Counted from the stretch's first letter, positions 9,088-18,002 are shown. The stretch is DNA of 64,000 bases from Candidatus Aenigmatarchaeota archaeon (GCA_017610225.1 JAFCCM010000002.1:1-64000), one strand, 5' to 3'. Numbers and translations: made by a program. Notes: generated by a model from the letters alone, not told the origin.

Positions 9088-9253
9088 TTTTCTCTTTCCT
9101 CTTTAATTAATTTATTTAGTCTATTATTTATGTACAAATAAAGCGTTCTATATGACATTTCTTTTGACTGTTTACGGTTAACATCTTTTGATTTTAACAA
9201 TTATTTACACAATTTTATTAGTATATTAAACTAAAATAAAACGAGTGAATCAA

Positions 9254-9787
9254 ATGATCGACCAAATAATACAATCAATCGGAACTTATATTATAGATAA
9301 TTATGTATTCTGGTTGAAAATCATTGGATTTTTTATAGCTGGGCACATTGTTATAAAATTAATCAACAAATGGGTATCAAAATTCTTTGACAAGATTGAC
9401 TTTGACAGGACAATAGAATTGTTCGTCATGAAAATGATCAAGATAATTCTCTGGCCGATTTGGATCATGATAATTCTTAGCAGACAAGGTGTTGATGTGA
9501 CTGCATTTGTCGCTGGTTTAAGTATAATGGGTTTTGTTATTGGATTTGCGACCAAGGATACACTATCAAATCTTGTTTCAGGAATGTTCATCCTAATCAA
9601 CAAACCATTCAGAGTCGGTGAAGATGTTGAAATAGTAAAAATTAAAGGAAAAGTCAAAGAAATGAGTATATCTACATGCATAGTTGTCACAGAAAATAAC
9701 GATTATGTTACTATTCCTAATTCTAAAATTTGGGGTAACCCAATTATAAACTTTTCAAGATTGAAAAAGACTAAGAAAAAGAAATGA
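9254..9787 (+). CDS. Short MscS-family mechanosensitive channel
   Basis: About 177 residues. Three transmembrane segments precede the Gly/Ala-rich pore helix (VAGLSIMGFVIGFATKDTLSNLVSGMFIL) and the MscS beta-domain (KPFRVGEDVEI ... VTIPNSKIWGNPIINFS). The large C-terminal cytoplasmic alpha/beta cage of canonical MscS is missing; the chain ends in a lysine tail directly after the beta domain. The ATG at 9254 is chosen because GAGTGA lies 5 bases before it; a GTG at 9245 is possible. It would release osmolytes under hypo-osmotic stress. Confidence 0.88.
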   Translation: MIDQIIQSIGTYIIDNYVFWLKIIGFFIAGHIVIKLINKWVSKFFDKIDFDRTIELFVMKMIKIILWPIWIMIILSRQGVDVTAFVAGLSIMGFVIGFATKDTLSNLVSGMFILINKPFRVGEDVEIVKIKGKVKEMSISTCIVVTENNDYVTIPNSKIWGNPIINFSRLKKTKKKK

Positions 9788-9790
9788 TTT

Positions 9791-10105
9791 CTAAATATTT
9801 TTCAAAAAACCTTTTCTTCTAATCCATTCAGTTTGAGTAGGTGTATATCTCCACTTAACATCACAACGAGTATCACTCTGAACAGTCCAAGGTTCTACAA
9901 GAATTAAATCCCCGACTCGAATCCACACACGTTTTCTCATTTTACCAGGTATTCTTGCCATTCTTTCCTTGCCATCTTCGCATTGAACTCGAAGTTTATC
10001 CGACCCTAGCATCATTTCTACCACAGCGTATATCCATCCTTCTTCTGGTCTCTTGATTCTACTTATTTGTTCTTCTGCTGTTAATTGTGGACGTTTGTAT
10101 GCTAT
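9791..10105 (-). CDS. eif1A: Translation initiation factor aIF1A, apparent AUA start
   Basis: OB-fold factor that, with aIF1 and aIF2, positions initiator tRNA on the 30S A site. Core motifs are MMLGSDKLRVQCEDGKERMARIPGKMRKRVWIRVGD. The conserved N-terminal tail (AYKRPQLTAEEQ ... RPEEGWIYAVVE) is open in frame upstream of the first GTG/ATG but has no ATG, GTG or TTG; the frame opens after stops near 10114. An ATA at 10103-10105 in GGTGAT-AAT-ATA-GCATAC has an ideally placed Shine-Dalgarno and gives 104 residues, normal for aIF1A. The conservative alternative is GTG at 10024 (77 aa), which would lose conserved residues. Confidence 0.85.
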   Translation of the reverse strand: MAYKRPQLTAEEQISRIKRPEEGWIYAVVEMMLGSDKLRVQCEDGKERMARIPGKMRKRVWIRVGDLILVEPWTVQSDTRCDVKWRYTPTQTEWIRRKGFLKNI

Positions 10106-10135
10106 ATTATCACCTTATTATGGTTAGACTACTAG

Positions 10136-10143
10136 ATTTATAA
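10136..10143 (+). promoter_or_regulatory. Possible TATA box for trm56
   Basis: ATTTATAA lies about 27 bases before the ATG at 10167. Spacing again implies a leaderless message. The 60-base divergent interval must also hold the aIF1A promoter. Confidence 0.4.
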
Positions 10144-10166
10144 CCCTTTAGGTCTTAAATAGATTT

Positions 10167-10688
10167 ATGTCTATTTGGATTCTCAGGATGGGGCATAGAT
10201 TACCTAGAGATGAGAGGATATCAACACATTGCGGTCTTGTAGCAAGAGCATTTGGAACTGAAGGTATTATATTCTCCGGGGAGAAAGATCAAGGGTTAGT
10301 AGATTCTATTAAAAGAATAACAGATAAATGGGGAGGACCTTTTGAGGTTAAATACGAAAAAAACTGGAAAAAAGTTATCAAAGAATTTAAAACTAAAGAA
10401 TATCATATTGTTCTCCTTACTATGTATGGTATTAACCTTCCTGACATTATAGACAAAATTAGAAAAAAAGTGAATTTACTTGTGGTTGTTGGAAGTGAAA
10501 AAATTCCTGGGGAAGTTTATGATTTATGTAATGCTCAAGTTGCTGTTGGAAATCAACCTCACTCAGAAATTTCTAGTTTAGCTCTCTTTTTGGATTGGTA
10601 TCAAGAAGGGAGGGAATTGAAAAAAGAATTCTCTGGAAAGATTAAAGTTATCCCACAAGTAAAAGGTAAGAAAACTAAAGAAGATTAA
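10167..10688 (+). CDS. trm56: tRNA (cytidine(56)-2'-O)-methyltransferase aTrm56
   Basis: 173 residues of the archaeal SPOUT enzyme that methylates the ribose of C56 in the T-loop. Signatures: N-terminal ILRMGHRLPRDERISTHCGLVARAFG, and the knotted SAM site VVGSEKIPGEVYDLCNAQVAVGNQPHSEISSLALFLD. Full family length. The C-terminus ends in a basic tail. Convergent with the small gene at 10685, sharing four bases. Confidence 0.95.
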   Translation: MSIWILRMGHRLPRDERISTHCGLVARAFGTEGIIFSGEKDQGLVDSIKRITDKWGGPFEVKYEKNWKKVIKEFKTKEYHIVLLTMYGINLPDIIDKIRKKVNLLVVVGSEKIPGEVYDLCNAQVAVGNQPHSEISSLALFLDWYQEGRELKKEFSGKIKVIPQVKGKKTKED

Positions 10689-10894
10689 TTCAACGGTGTC
10701 ATATCACTCCACCAACATTTACCATGATCAATCAGTTTCTGGACCATAGGATAATTACATGAACTGTGAGGGATATTATTACCTTGATTACATTCTTCAA
10801 GACATTTGATATATGACCACTCAGATGAAAAATAAGTTAAAATAATATATAAAATCAATGTAAAAATAATCGAAATAATTATTTTGACGTTCAT
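10685..10894 (-). CDS. Small membrane/secreted protein, unknown
   Basis: 69 residues: N-terminal hydrophobic helix (about 3-25) and a short exported tail with four cysteines (KCLEECNQG, SSCNYP, GKCWW). Its ATG overlaps the stop of the lipoprotein gene upstream (10891) by four bases, so it is the last gene of a three-gene leftward operon with an HTH membrane regulator. Confidence 0.6.
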   Translation of the reverse strand: MNVKIIISIIFTLILYIILTYFSSEWSYIKCLEECNQGNNIPHSSCNYPMVQKLIDHGKCWWSDMTPLN

Positions 10895-11316
10895 TCATCT
10901 ACCCATTCTACTTGACATTCACCATCCACACAAACACATAAACCTTGACCACAATCCATAGTTCCAGGAACACATTCTTGTGAACACATCAATCCAGAAC
11001 AATCAGGTGCTTGACTCATTGGAACACAACTAGTTGGATGACAACATTGAGTAGGAACGCAATAATCATCTGAGCCACATTCAAAATCTAATCCACATTC
11101 TCCTCTAAAATATGCCCAACCATTACATTCTGATTCATCGTCAAAAATACAAACACCGTACTGCCCTCCACTTTCATCTTCTCTTATCTCGTAAATATAA
11201 CCATCTTCTTCACACTTTACTGCTGCTGGATTTGGGAGTTGAGTATTATCATTTGTACATCCACAGAACATAAAAATTCCTATAAGTAACAACAAAATTA
11301 CTAGTATTTTTTTCAT
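10891..11316 (-). CDS. Cysteine-rich lipoprotein
   Basis: 141 residues. Signal core ILVILLLLIGIFMF followed by lipobox-like FCGC at about 18-21. The mature part has about 20 cysteines (for example QCCHPTSCVPM, GLCVCVDGECQ), including small EGF/trypsin-inhibitor-like spacing, and should be disulfide-rich outside the cell. Position between a membrane HTH protein and a mini membrane protein suggests one envelope-related operon. Confidence 0.65.
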   Translation of the reverse strand: MKKILVILLLLIGIFMFCGCTNDNTQLPNPAAVKCEEDGYIYEIREDESGGQYGVCIFDDESECNGWAYFRGECGLDFECGSDDYCVPTQCCHPTSCVPMSQAPDCSGLMCSQECVPGTMDCGQGLCVCVDGECQVEWVDE

Positions 11317-11319
11317 TTC

Positions 11320-11847
11320 TTATACCTCAAACATTCTTTTTTTCTTCATAATAATTAACACAAATATTCCTATTAAAGCTAACACAAATAATCCAATAGA
11401 CAGATACAATAACCATGGTGTAGTTGATTTTGTTGTATCAAGAACCCCACCTGCAACTGCTTCAGGAACACTCATAACTTTTTCTTCTCCACCAGATAAC
11501 ACACGAGAAGTTTTTCCTAGATATCCAACCAAAGAAAATACTCCCCCGATTATTGACAAAAATACTGATGATAAAATTATTACAAGTCTTTGAGATTTTT
11601 TTGAGACATATGATTCACCTTTTCTAGTCAATGAATAAAATACCCACTTATGACCAGGTCTTACATTTTTTTCAACTAGTCCAGCCTTCATCAATTTTTC
11701 TAGATGTTCAACTATCGTTGATTTACTTTTTTTCAATAACCGACTAAGATCAGATGGGTTTCTATCTCCTTCAGAAAGAGTTTTTACGATATTTCTCCGA
11801 GTATCAGATGTTAATGCTTTCAATAAATCTTCATCTTCTTTTGACAT
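11320..11847 (-). CDS. Membrane-anchored winged-helix transcription regulator
   Basis: 175 residues. The N-terminal 75 residues form an ArsR/MarR-like winged helix (LLKALTSDTRRNIVKTLSEGDRNPSDLSRLLKKSKSTIVEHL starts it). Two membrane helices follow at about 88-108 and 145-167 with an exported loop between. It leads an operon with two envelope proteins (10685-11316), so it may sense an envelope state and control that operon. Specific ligand unknown. Confidence 0.75.
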   Translation of the reverse strand: MSKEDEDLLKALTSDTRRNIVKTLSEGDRNPSDLSRLLKKSKSTIVEHLEKLMKAGLVEKNVRPGHKWVFYSLTRKGESYVSKKSQRLVIILSSVFLSIIGGVFSLVGYLGKTSRVLSGGEEKVMSVPEAVAGGVLDTTKSTTPWLLYLSIGLFVLALIGIFVLIIMKKKRMFEV

Positions 11848-11910
11848 AAAAATTAATTATCAATTAGATTTAAAATGTCTTACTATTATGTTGGGAAAAG
11901 ACCGAACAAT

Positions 11911-12843
11911 CTATTTTGTTAACAAAACAACTCTACTTGGTTTAAAATCATCTTTAATTTTGAAAGAAGAATGTTCTTCTATTTTTTTTGAAAATTCGAC
12001 TACATCTTCATGATATGGCATTGCATCCATGGGTAATCTTTTTTGTGATTCTCCAACATGAACATATCCCTTAGCTTCTATAAAATCTGGGTTTGCTTTT
12101 TCAATTAATTTAGCATATTCTTCTGGGTTAGTCATATTCAATCCTTTCACTAATGTTAGTCTGATGACCTTTCTGCAATTGAATGAGTTAAGTAGTTCTA
12201 ATGTTTCATTTAATTTTTCCCATAATTTTGGTGTTAATGGCTGACATAATTGTTGATAAATTTTTTTGTTCGGTGATGGTAATGTGACATATAATTGAAA
12301 TGGTTTTGTCTCAAGAGATTCTAATCTTTCAGGAAAGGTTCCATTAGTCACAAGAAAAGAAATTATGTCCATTTTCTTAGCTTCTTCTATTAACCCCGAT
12401 AGATGAGTATACATCGTCGGCTCTCCTGTTAAAGAAATTGCCATCATGTTTGGTGTTAATGCTTCTTTCCATTTTTTCTTATCCACTTTTTCAAAACCCT
12501 TGAATCCTTGCAGCAATAGCCTTCTTTGCTCTATACATTTTTCTAGAATTTCTTTAGGTTCATCTAATTTGATACCTTCAAATGATTCCTTCCATGAAAA
12601 TCCCCTATCACCTGAATGAAGTCTCCAGCAAAATAAGCAATTATGATTACAAAAAACAGAAGGTGACATCTGCATACATCTATGACTTTTGACAGGGGGA
12701 TACCATCTTTCTTTATAACAAACTTTTCCTTCAGACAAACTTTTTCTAGTCCATCTACAAGTCTTAACAACACTATGATTCCCAGCAAACCTGTAGCCTT
12801 GTTTGATAAGTAGTTTTTTGAGATCTTTGTTTATCATATTCAA
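11911..12843 (-). CDS. taw1: 4-demethylwyosine synthase (Taw1/TYW1), radical SAM
   Basis: 310 residues. The radical-SAM cluster is CNHNCLFCWR (Cys65, 69, 72), the CxxxCxxC form with CW that is typical of TYW1. Upstream cysteines 29, 42 and 56 match the spacing of the second 4Fe-4S cluster of archaeal Taw1. Motifs SLTGEPTMY and KGLNMTNPEEY also fit. It condenses a two-carbon unit from pyruvate onto m1G37 of tRNA-Phe to form imG-14. It uses the product of Trm5 and feeds Taw2, both present in this window. Confidence 0.95.
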   Translation of the reverse strand: MNMINKDLKKLLIKQGYRFAGNHSVVKTCRWTRKSLSEGKVCYKERWYPPVKSHRCMQMSPSVFCNHNCLFCWRLHSGDRGFSWKESFEGIKLDEPKEILEKCIEQRRLLLQGFKGFEKVDKKKWKEALTPNMMAISLTGEPTMYTHLSGLIEEAKKMDIISFLVTNGTFPERLESLETKPFQLYVTLPSPNKKIYQQLCQPLTPKLWEKLNETLELLNSFNCRKVIRLTLVKGLNMTNPEEYAKLIEKANPDFIEAKGYVHVGESQKRLPMDAMPYHEDVVEFSKKIEEHSSFKIKDDFKPSRVVLLTK

Positions 12844-12885
12844 AAGTAGTGATAATTGAAATATATAAAGTTAGTTAATAGAGAA

Positions 12886-15228
12886 TTAACCACATTCCAT
12901 ATCCTTCTTCTGACCAGATGTTGACCATGTGATTAGATTTGACATAGATGAATCATCATATACCCAGTAAGATATTTTATGTGCTCCTGTAAGTGTATCA
13001 CAGCAAAATGTAATTGGAGTTTGAGTTGACCCTATGTTGATATTACCTAATCCTGATTTCCAGACTTTTCCATCAGTATCAGTCATTAAAAACATGACTA
13101 TTTTCTTGGAAGAAGTGGTAGGATATTCAATGAAACATTCATAAAACCCTTCTGATACAGAGTTACAATCAAAGTTTGTCACTGTAAATTCGGTTGGAAT
13201 AGTTGTTGTTGAAACGATTGTTGTAGTTGGTAGAGTAGTTGTAGTCGAAAATGTTGTAGTAGTTGGAATTGATATTGTAGAAGTAGAAGTAGATGTAGAT
13301 GTTGTTGTCGTGGTTGATATAGAACATATATTAAACGTGCCATCTGTCTGCCACCCACTGACACAAAAACATTGCTCATTACATGTCTTCCATGTATAAT
13401 AATAAACTGTACCAATAGGAGCATCATTAGGAATAGTCCAATCATAATACCAGTATTGTCTGGAGGAACTAAAGGTATTGACTTTACCACTAAAGTATTC
13501 CCATCCATTACTTGAACTTTGATCAGTTCCTGCCCATATTCTAGGATTGCCATTTGGACATGTAGGAGAACCATACCTCATATCTTTATCCTCAGTGTTA
13601 TCATCATTGGATTTCATATAGAACCTTACTTTATCTCCACGATACATACATTCACCAGTGGTTAATTGTCCTTTTTCTCTACCCACATTCCAATCCCATG
13701 CTTTGAGATAGTTAATTGACGGAGTGGTTGCCCCAAGATGATAAGTAATATCAACAAATAATTTGTTAATTACTACTTCGCCAGAACCAGATTTTTTTAT
13801 TCCTGCCTGCATTGCATCGAGTTCTGATGGTGTCCATTTTTGTCCAGTATAAGGATTTTTATTCCAACTTCTACATTTTGTTACCCATCCACCTCCGAAA
13901 GAATCTTTTGAGGCGGCATCATAAAGTGTGGAATGTGTGTAAACACTTAGATATGCAGAACCCCATCCTGCCGGTGATCTACCACCAACACATACCTTTA
14001 GAGTATCTATGATATATTCAGAAGTTAATCCAGTATTATCAAGATTATACAAATCTCTTTGACCATCTACTGATTCAGTGACTTCAAAATCTGATCTCCT
14101 CACACAATTCCAATTAGGGTAACAACCAACACCTTCCCATTGAGAATATAAACCAGTCCAATTAGGAAATAATGTTTTTAATTTTATTCCACCAGTTATA
14201 GTAGTAGTCGTTCCTGGGATAGTTGGTGGAGGATGTGATTCAACCCAGTCTACAAATGCTTCACCCACAGGTGTCAATTCATCTTTTAAAGGGGGGTAAT
14301 TACCTGGTCCATGTAGACTTGGATTAAAGAGTGAACATCCTGGATAACCACCATTTAAACAAAACCAAGCAAATCTTTGAACTAATTTATAATCATCATT
14401 TGGATTACCAGTATATAGATTACTTGACGTAGTCACATAATCAAAAGCTTCATTCAAATATTCAACATTATTCTGAAATGTCCCACCATCTCTTACACAT
14501 GATTCAGTAATTATTAAATCTTTGTCCTGATCTCCCCATTCTTTCATTTTAGTTCTTAATCTAGGAACCCATGCTTTAAGAGAGTTATATCCACTATATA
14601 CATTCATTCTATAAGCACCGATATCTGGATATGAACCATATTTAGCATTATATTTTTCCCTGAAGTCAGTAAATTTCACACCTTCATCATAATATTGAAG
14701 TGCCGCTGTTGCAAGTTTATAGGTTGGATTAATATTTTTTAACATTTCGTAACAGTTGTGATAATCTTCAACGTATGAATCAATGTTATTTATAGGATAG
14801 CCAAATTCATTTCCAATCATAAATGTAGTCCCATTAGGATAAATTTCCAAATGACTGTTCACATAATTTTTGAAATTATTACTACATCTACCACTATAAA
14901 GCATAGGGAAAAATTCCATTCCTTCCGGTACTATAACACCTCTTCCATCATGACCTGCACCATACCCCCAAGTAAAAAACCAACCAGCTCCGAGATTTTC
15001 ATAATCATACCAATCAATATAATCTGCTGGGGAATGTGAATGTACACCAACACCTAATCTAGGTATTTTGGTAGGAATTGAAGTAGAAGATCCAAAAAAA
15101 TTCCTGAAAAAATTCTTAATACCATCAAAAATATTACCTTCGTTCTTTGTAATATCATCCAAACTCAAAGCGTAAATAAGACTACAACTGAATAGAATAA
15201 TAACAAGTAGGAAAATAACTTTCTTCAT
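12886..15228 (-). CDS. Large secreted protein with glycoside hydrolase-like TIM barrel
   Basis: 780 residues. Signal peptide 1-20. Residues about 55-335 resemble a clan-A/Asl1-like glycosidase barrel with candidate acid/base E141 (FMIGNEFGYP) and nucleophile E242 (LIITESCV). A Thr/Pro linker leads to a beta-sandwich region (about 350-500), a further beta domain (about 505-630), a Thr/Ser-rich mucin-like linker (about 635-680), and a C-terminal Cys-containing beta domain. The Thr stretches are probably glycosylated. No membrane anchor is seen at the C-terminus. Compare the prepilin-linked glycosidase-like protein at 36602-37909. Substrate unknown. Confidence 0.72.
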   Translation of the reverse strand: MKKVIFLLVIILFSCSLIYALSLDDITKNEGNIFDGIKNFFRNFFGSSTSIPTKIPRLGVGVHSHSPADYIDWYDYENLGAGWFFTWGYGAGHDGRGVIVPEGMEFFPMLYSGRCSNNFKNYVNSHLEIYPNGTTFMIGNEFGYPINNIDSYVEDYHNCYEMLKNINPTYKLATAALQYYDEGVKFTDFREKYNAKYGSYPDIGAYRMNVYSGYNSLKAWVPRLRTKMKEWGDQDKDLIITESCVRDGGTFQNNVEYLNEAFDYVTTSSNLYTGNPNDDYKLVQRFAWFCLNGGYPGCSLFNPSLHGPGNYPPLKDELTPVGEAFVDWVESHPPPTIPGTTTTITGGIKLKTLFPNWTGLYSQWEGVGCYPNWNCVRRSDFEVTESVDGQRDLYNLDNTGLTSEYIIDTLKVCVGGRSPAGWGSAYLSVYTHSTLYDAASKDSFGGGWVTKCRSWNKNPYTGQKWTPSELDAMQAGIKKSGSGEVVINKLFVDITYHLGATTPSINYLKAWDWNVGREKGQLTTGECMYRGDKVRFYMKSNDDNTEDKDMRYGSPTCPNGNPRIWAGTDQSSSNGWEYFSGKVNTFSSSRQYWYYDWTIPNDAPIGTVYYYTWKTCNEQCFCVSGWQTDGTFNICSISTTTTTSTSTSTSTISIPTTTTFSTTTTLPTTTIVSTTTIPTEFTVTNFDCNSVSEGFYECFIEYPTTSSKKIVMFLMTDTDGKVWKSGLGNINIGSTQTPITFCCDTLTGAHKISYWVYDDSSMSNLITWSTSGQKKDMECG

Positions 15229-15264
15229 ATAATTAATTTATAATTCTGAATTAAAAGCATTGAC

Positions 15265-15699
15265 CTAAACTCTAACTTTAATATCAGTCTCAACATACCC
15301 ACAATAAGACTTAGCAAAAACAGTAAGAGTATAATTCCCTTCTGATCCAAAAGTAGGACTGATATAAACAAAAATATCTTCTGATTGACCCTGTTCCAAT
15401 TTCATTTTGAATGGTCTAGTTGCAACCCACTTAGGTCCTTTCACTCCTATTCTAAATTCATCTTCAAATCCATTGTTTGCTATATTAACTTTGATTAATT
15501 TCCCTTGACCTATTTCAAGAATAGATGAATAAGTTTCTGGGACCAAATCAACAGAAAAATGTTCACAATATTCTGGTCTTCTGGTAATTTTTGGTAAAAT
15601 TCTGTAAACCATCCACCCAAATAAACTAACAACCATTACCAAAGCTACTAATGTAAAAATAAACGCCAACATACTGTTTGTTTTCATTTTTGTCTTCAC
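15265..15699 (-). CDS. Membrane-anchored beta-sandwich (NEW3/CARDB-like) protein
   Basis: 144 residues: transmembrane helix at about 12-32, then an Ig-like beta domain outside the cell with the motif ATRPFKMKLEQGQSEDIFVYI, almost the same as the WVAIRPDKLTLSPNESQNIFVY segment of the 517-aa protein at 15856-17409. So it looks like a single-domain relative of that protein. A GTG start overlaps the preceding stop as GTGA; ATG at 15687 is an alternative. Confidence 0.65.
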   Translation of the reverse strand: MKTKMKTNSMLAFIFTLVALVMVVSLFGWMVYRILPKITRRPEYCEHFSVDLVPETYSSILEIGQGKLIKVNIANNGFEDEFRIGVKGPKWVATRPFKMKLEQGQSEDIFVYISPTFGSEGNYTLTVFAKSYCGYVETDIKVRV

Positions 15700-15854
15700 C
15701 GTAGCAGTTTAACTATAACATAGATTAGATCTATTACCCCCACTAGAAGACCTGTTAAAACAATGAATTTACCTAAGCCTGATTTGACTTTAGCTTCCAA
15801 AGCTACTGCTAAGAAGACTAGAAAACTTGCAGTTAATAAAATTATTTCTATCAT
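15696..15854 (-). CDS. 52-aa two-helix membrane protein
   Basis: Translated by hand: MIEIILLTASFLVFLAVALE at the start, two hydrophobic helices separated by a KVKSGLGK loop, ending KLLR. It begins two bases after the stop of the 517-aa gene and its stop overlaps the GTG of the 144-aa gene, which argues that all three are one operon. Function unknown. Confidence 0.55.
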   Translation of the reverse strand: MIEIILLTASFLVFLAVALEAKVKSGLGKFIVLTGLLVGVIDLIYVIVKLLR

Positions 15855-15855
15855 T

Positions 15856-17409
15856 TCAATCCCTCATTACTATGAAATAAATTATTGCAAGAATTATTAA
15901 CGCGATAACAAACCCAACAATTAGAGATAATACCATTTTATTCAATCCTAATCCTTCAACTCTTTGAGTTATGTTTAGACTAAAATATTCTATTTTTTCC
16001 CAAACTTCTCCGAACATCCCTGTTGGTTTTGTTATATTAACTTCTGGTGGTTCTGGAAATTCTTCAGTTGTTGTTGTCATATTTGCTTCAGTAACATTTT
16101 CTTCAAGTATTGTAGTTGGAATCTCTTGTGTAGTTGTTGTTACATTCTCTTCAACAACATTAACTCGAATAATTTCTTCGTCAACTGCATTTTCAGCCTT
16201 GGCAGTCAATTGGATATCATACTCACCTGAAGACCCATATTCTGGACTATAGTAAACAAAAATATTTTGTGACTCGTTTGGGGATAATGTCAATTTGTCA
16301 GGTCTGATAGCAACCCAAGTTGCACTTGCTTCAATATCAAATGTATTTGGTCTTGTCCCAACATTTTTAACAGATGGTTTTGTCAATTTTCCTGTTCCTG
16401 ATTTAATTGTCATATCATCAACATCTAGTTTAAGATCAACACCAAAACATTTCTCAACTATAAACTCCACGAGACCTTCCTGTCGATCTGTATCTGAAGA
16501 AATGACAAATGATATTTCGTAAACACCCTCTTCTTCTCTAACAAATGTTACTTTAAAATATTGGCTTTGACCTGGTTCTAAATCAATAATATCAGAATAA
16601 CCTAGTTCTTCTATGCTAACTTCATAACTATCTTTCTTTATTCCTGTATTTACAACAGTTATTTGAAATTCTTCTTCAACATTAGCACAAGTTCTGACTT
16701 CTTTTGGATAATCTATTCCAAAACTGAAGCATTTTATTTTTTGTATATTTGATAAAGATAAAGTAGAAGCATAACTATTTGTTGATTCTACATCTACATT
16801 TAGAATATAAATTTTCTCCTGAGTATCACAAGCTGAATCAATAGTAACAGGAATTTGTTTGGTTTCATTTGGTTCAAGTATGAAACTTTCTATTTCAACA
16901 TTAACAATATCCACTGCATCACCAGATAAAGTCAAGTCAAGGTTTTCAGAATATTTTCCTGTATTTTTAACAACTATCATTGTATGGTCTTCTTCGCATA
17001 CACATGAACTTATTCGACTAGGAATTGACACTTGAATTTCATGTTCTTTAACTATATTTAACTTGAATTCAACAGAAACATTGTTGACAATAATCTCTCC
17101 AGTATATGAATTCTGTTCGGTTGGCTGGGGAGTAATAAATAGATAAACTTTTTTAGTCTCACTTGATTCTATACTAATGAATTCATGACTCAAAGAATAC
17201 CAATCTTCTGGTATACCTTGAACAGAAACTGTAAAAGTTTTTTCTACCAGACCTTCATTCTCAATCAATATATCATATATAGCAATTTCATAAGGGTCAA
17301 CATACAATTCCTCTGGTGAAACATTAAGAGAAATATTCGAATTCTGTGCAAAAGCACCATTTAGTAAAGCAAGACTTAAAATCATACCAAGTACTACATA
17401 TGTTTTCAT
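15856..17409 (-). CDS. Surface protein with repeated NEW3-like beta-sandwich domains
   Basis: 517 residues: signal peptide (1-21), about four Ig-like beta domains of the NEW3/COG1470 type (recurring IENEGLVEKTFTVSVQGIP, VVKNTGKYSENLDLTLSGD, VVNTGIKKDSYEVSIEE, SVKNVGTRPNTFDIEASA), a Thr-rich stalk (about 425-455) and one C-terminal transmembrane helix with a short RD tail. A C-anchored exported adhesion or sheath protein is the natural reading. First gene of the operon with the two small membrane proteins downstream. Confidence 0.72.
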   Translation of the reverse strand: MKTYVVLGMILSLALLNGAFAQNSNISLNVSPEELYVDPYEIAIYDILIENEGLVEKTFTVSVQGIPEDWYSLSHEFISIESSETKKVYLFITPQPTEQNSYTGEIIVNNVSVEFKLNIVKEHEIQVSIPSRISSCVCEEDHTMIVVKNTGKYSENLDLTLSGDAVDIVNVEIESFILEPNETKQIPVTIDSACDTQEKIYILNVDVESTNSYASTLSLSNIQKIKCFSFGIDYPKEVRTCANVEEEFQITVVNTGIKKDSYEVSIEELGYSDIIDLEPGQSQYFKVTFVREEEGVYEISFVISSDTDRQEGLVEFIVEKCFGVDLKLDVDDMTIKSGTGKLTKPSVKNVGTRPNTFDIEASATWVAIRPDKLTLSPNESQNIFVYYSPEYGSSGEYDIQLTAKAENAVDEEIIRVNVVEENVTTTTQEIPTTILEENVTEANMTTTTEEFPEPPEVNITKPTGMFGEVWEKIEYFSLNITQRVEGLGLNKMVLSLIVGFVIALIILAIIYFIVMRD

Positions 17410-17573
17410 AACTATCGATAAATAACACTCAAATTAAACATTTAATCCTTTTCTGCGTAAGATTTAAGAATATTAATGTAATTTAAGAAGTAAGTTTTAT
17501 TATATTAGATAGGAAATTATGAGTGGCAATTAGTTAAAAAGATTTAATAATATATGTAATAAATTAATGGCAT

Positions 17574-17645
17574 GCCTCTGTAGCTCAATGGTAGAGCAAT
17601 TCCCTTGTAAGGAATAGGTTATGGGTTCAAGTCCCATCGGGGGCT
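17574..17645 (+). tRNA. tRNA-Thr (UGU)
   Basis: Full cloverleaf without intron: acceptor GCCTCTG/CGGGGGC with two G-T pairs, TA at 8-9, D-arm GCTC-AATGGTAGA-GC, anticodon arm ATTCC-CTTGTAA-GGAAT with TGT, five-base variable region, T-arm ATGGG-TTCAAGT-CCCAT, and U73, which is normal for archaeal tRNA-Thr. Confidence 0.97.
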
Positions 17646-17756
17646 TTCCTGTAGATAATGAGTTAAGGGTCGTCGCTCTTTGAGTATCTAGGTGATAGAT
17701 TGTTCCATTTATCAAAATAACATTTATATCATGAAGTTCTAAATTAATGTATTAAG

Positions 17757-17945
17757 ATGATGAAAATGAAATCAAAATACAGAGTTCACCGATTTGATAT
17801 TAAGATGACAACAGACCAAAGTAGATTAGAAAAATTTCTGAATAATTTAGAAGGTGAAGTTGTATCAATCATTCCTAATTCCACTAATTCGATGATAGGA
17901 CATGGTGCTAAGGTAGATTTTCTTCTCATTGTGGAGAAAAAATAG
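17757..17945 (+). CDS. Small DUF4177-like protein
   Basis: 62 residues or 61 from the second Met. A single alpha/beta unit: strand YRVHRFDIKM, helix SRLEKFLNNLEGEVVSIIPNS, strand KVDFLLIVEKK. The pattern (RLE-FLN-LEGEVV-I-P, then FLLIVEK at the end) resembles small DUF4177-type proteins that appear in many genomes without known role. Lies between tRNA-Thr and a small membrane protein. Confidence 0.6.
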   Translation: MMKMKSKYRVHRFDIKMTTDQSRLEKFLNNLEGEVVSIIPNSTNSMIGHGAKVDFLLIVEKK

Positions 17946-18002
17946 ATTAAATAAGTTTTTATTTTGAGAAGAGAAATTAAGATTATAAGGAGGGGATAAA
18001 TA

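Noticed and set aside
13179..13574. 131-codon frame rich in Leu/Gln
   Set aside because: It is the other frame of the Thr-rich linker of the secreted glycosidase-like protein; composition is an artefact of ACN repeats.
15971..16522. Plus-strand frames opposite the 517-aa surface protein
   Set aside because: Val/Ser-rich mirror of Thr/Glu-rich beta domains, no start signals.
17530..17715. 61-codon minus-strand frame
   Set aside because: Overlaps tRNA-Thr on the opposite strand; translation of tRNA sequence.
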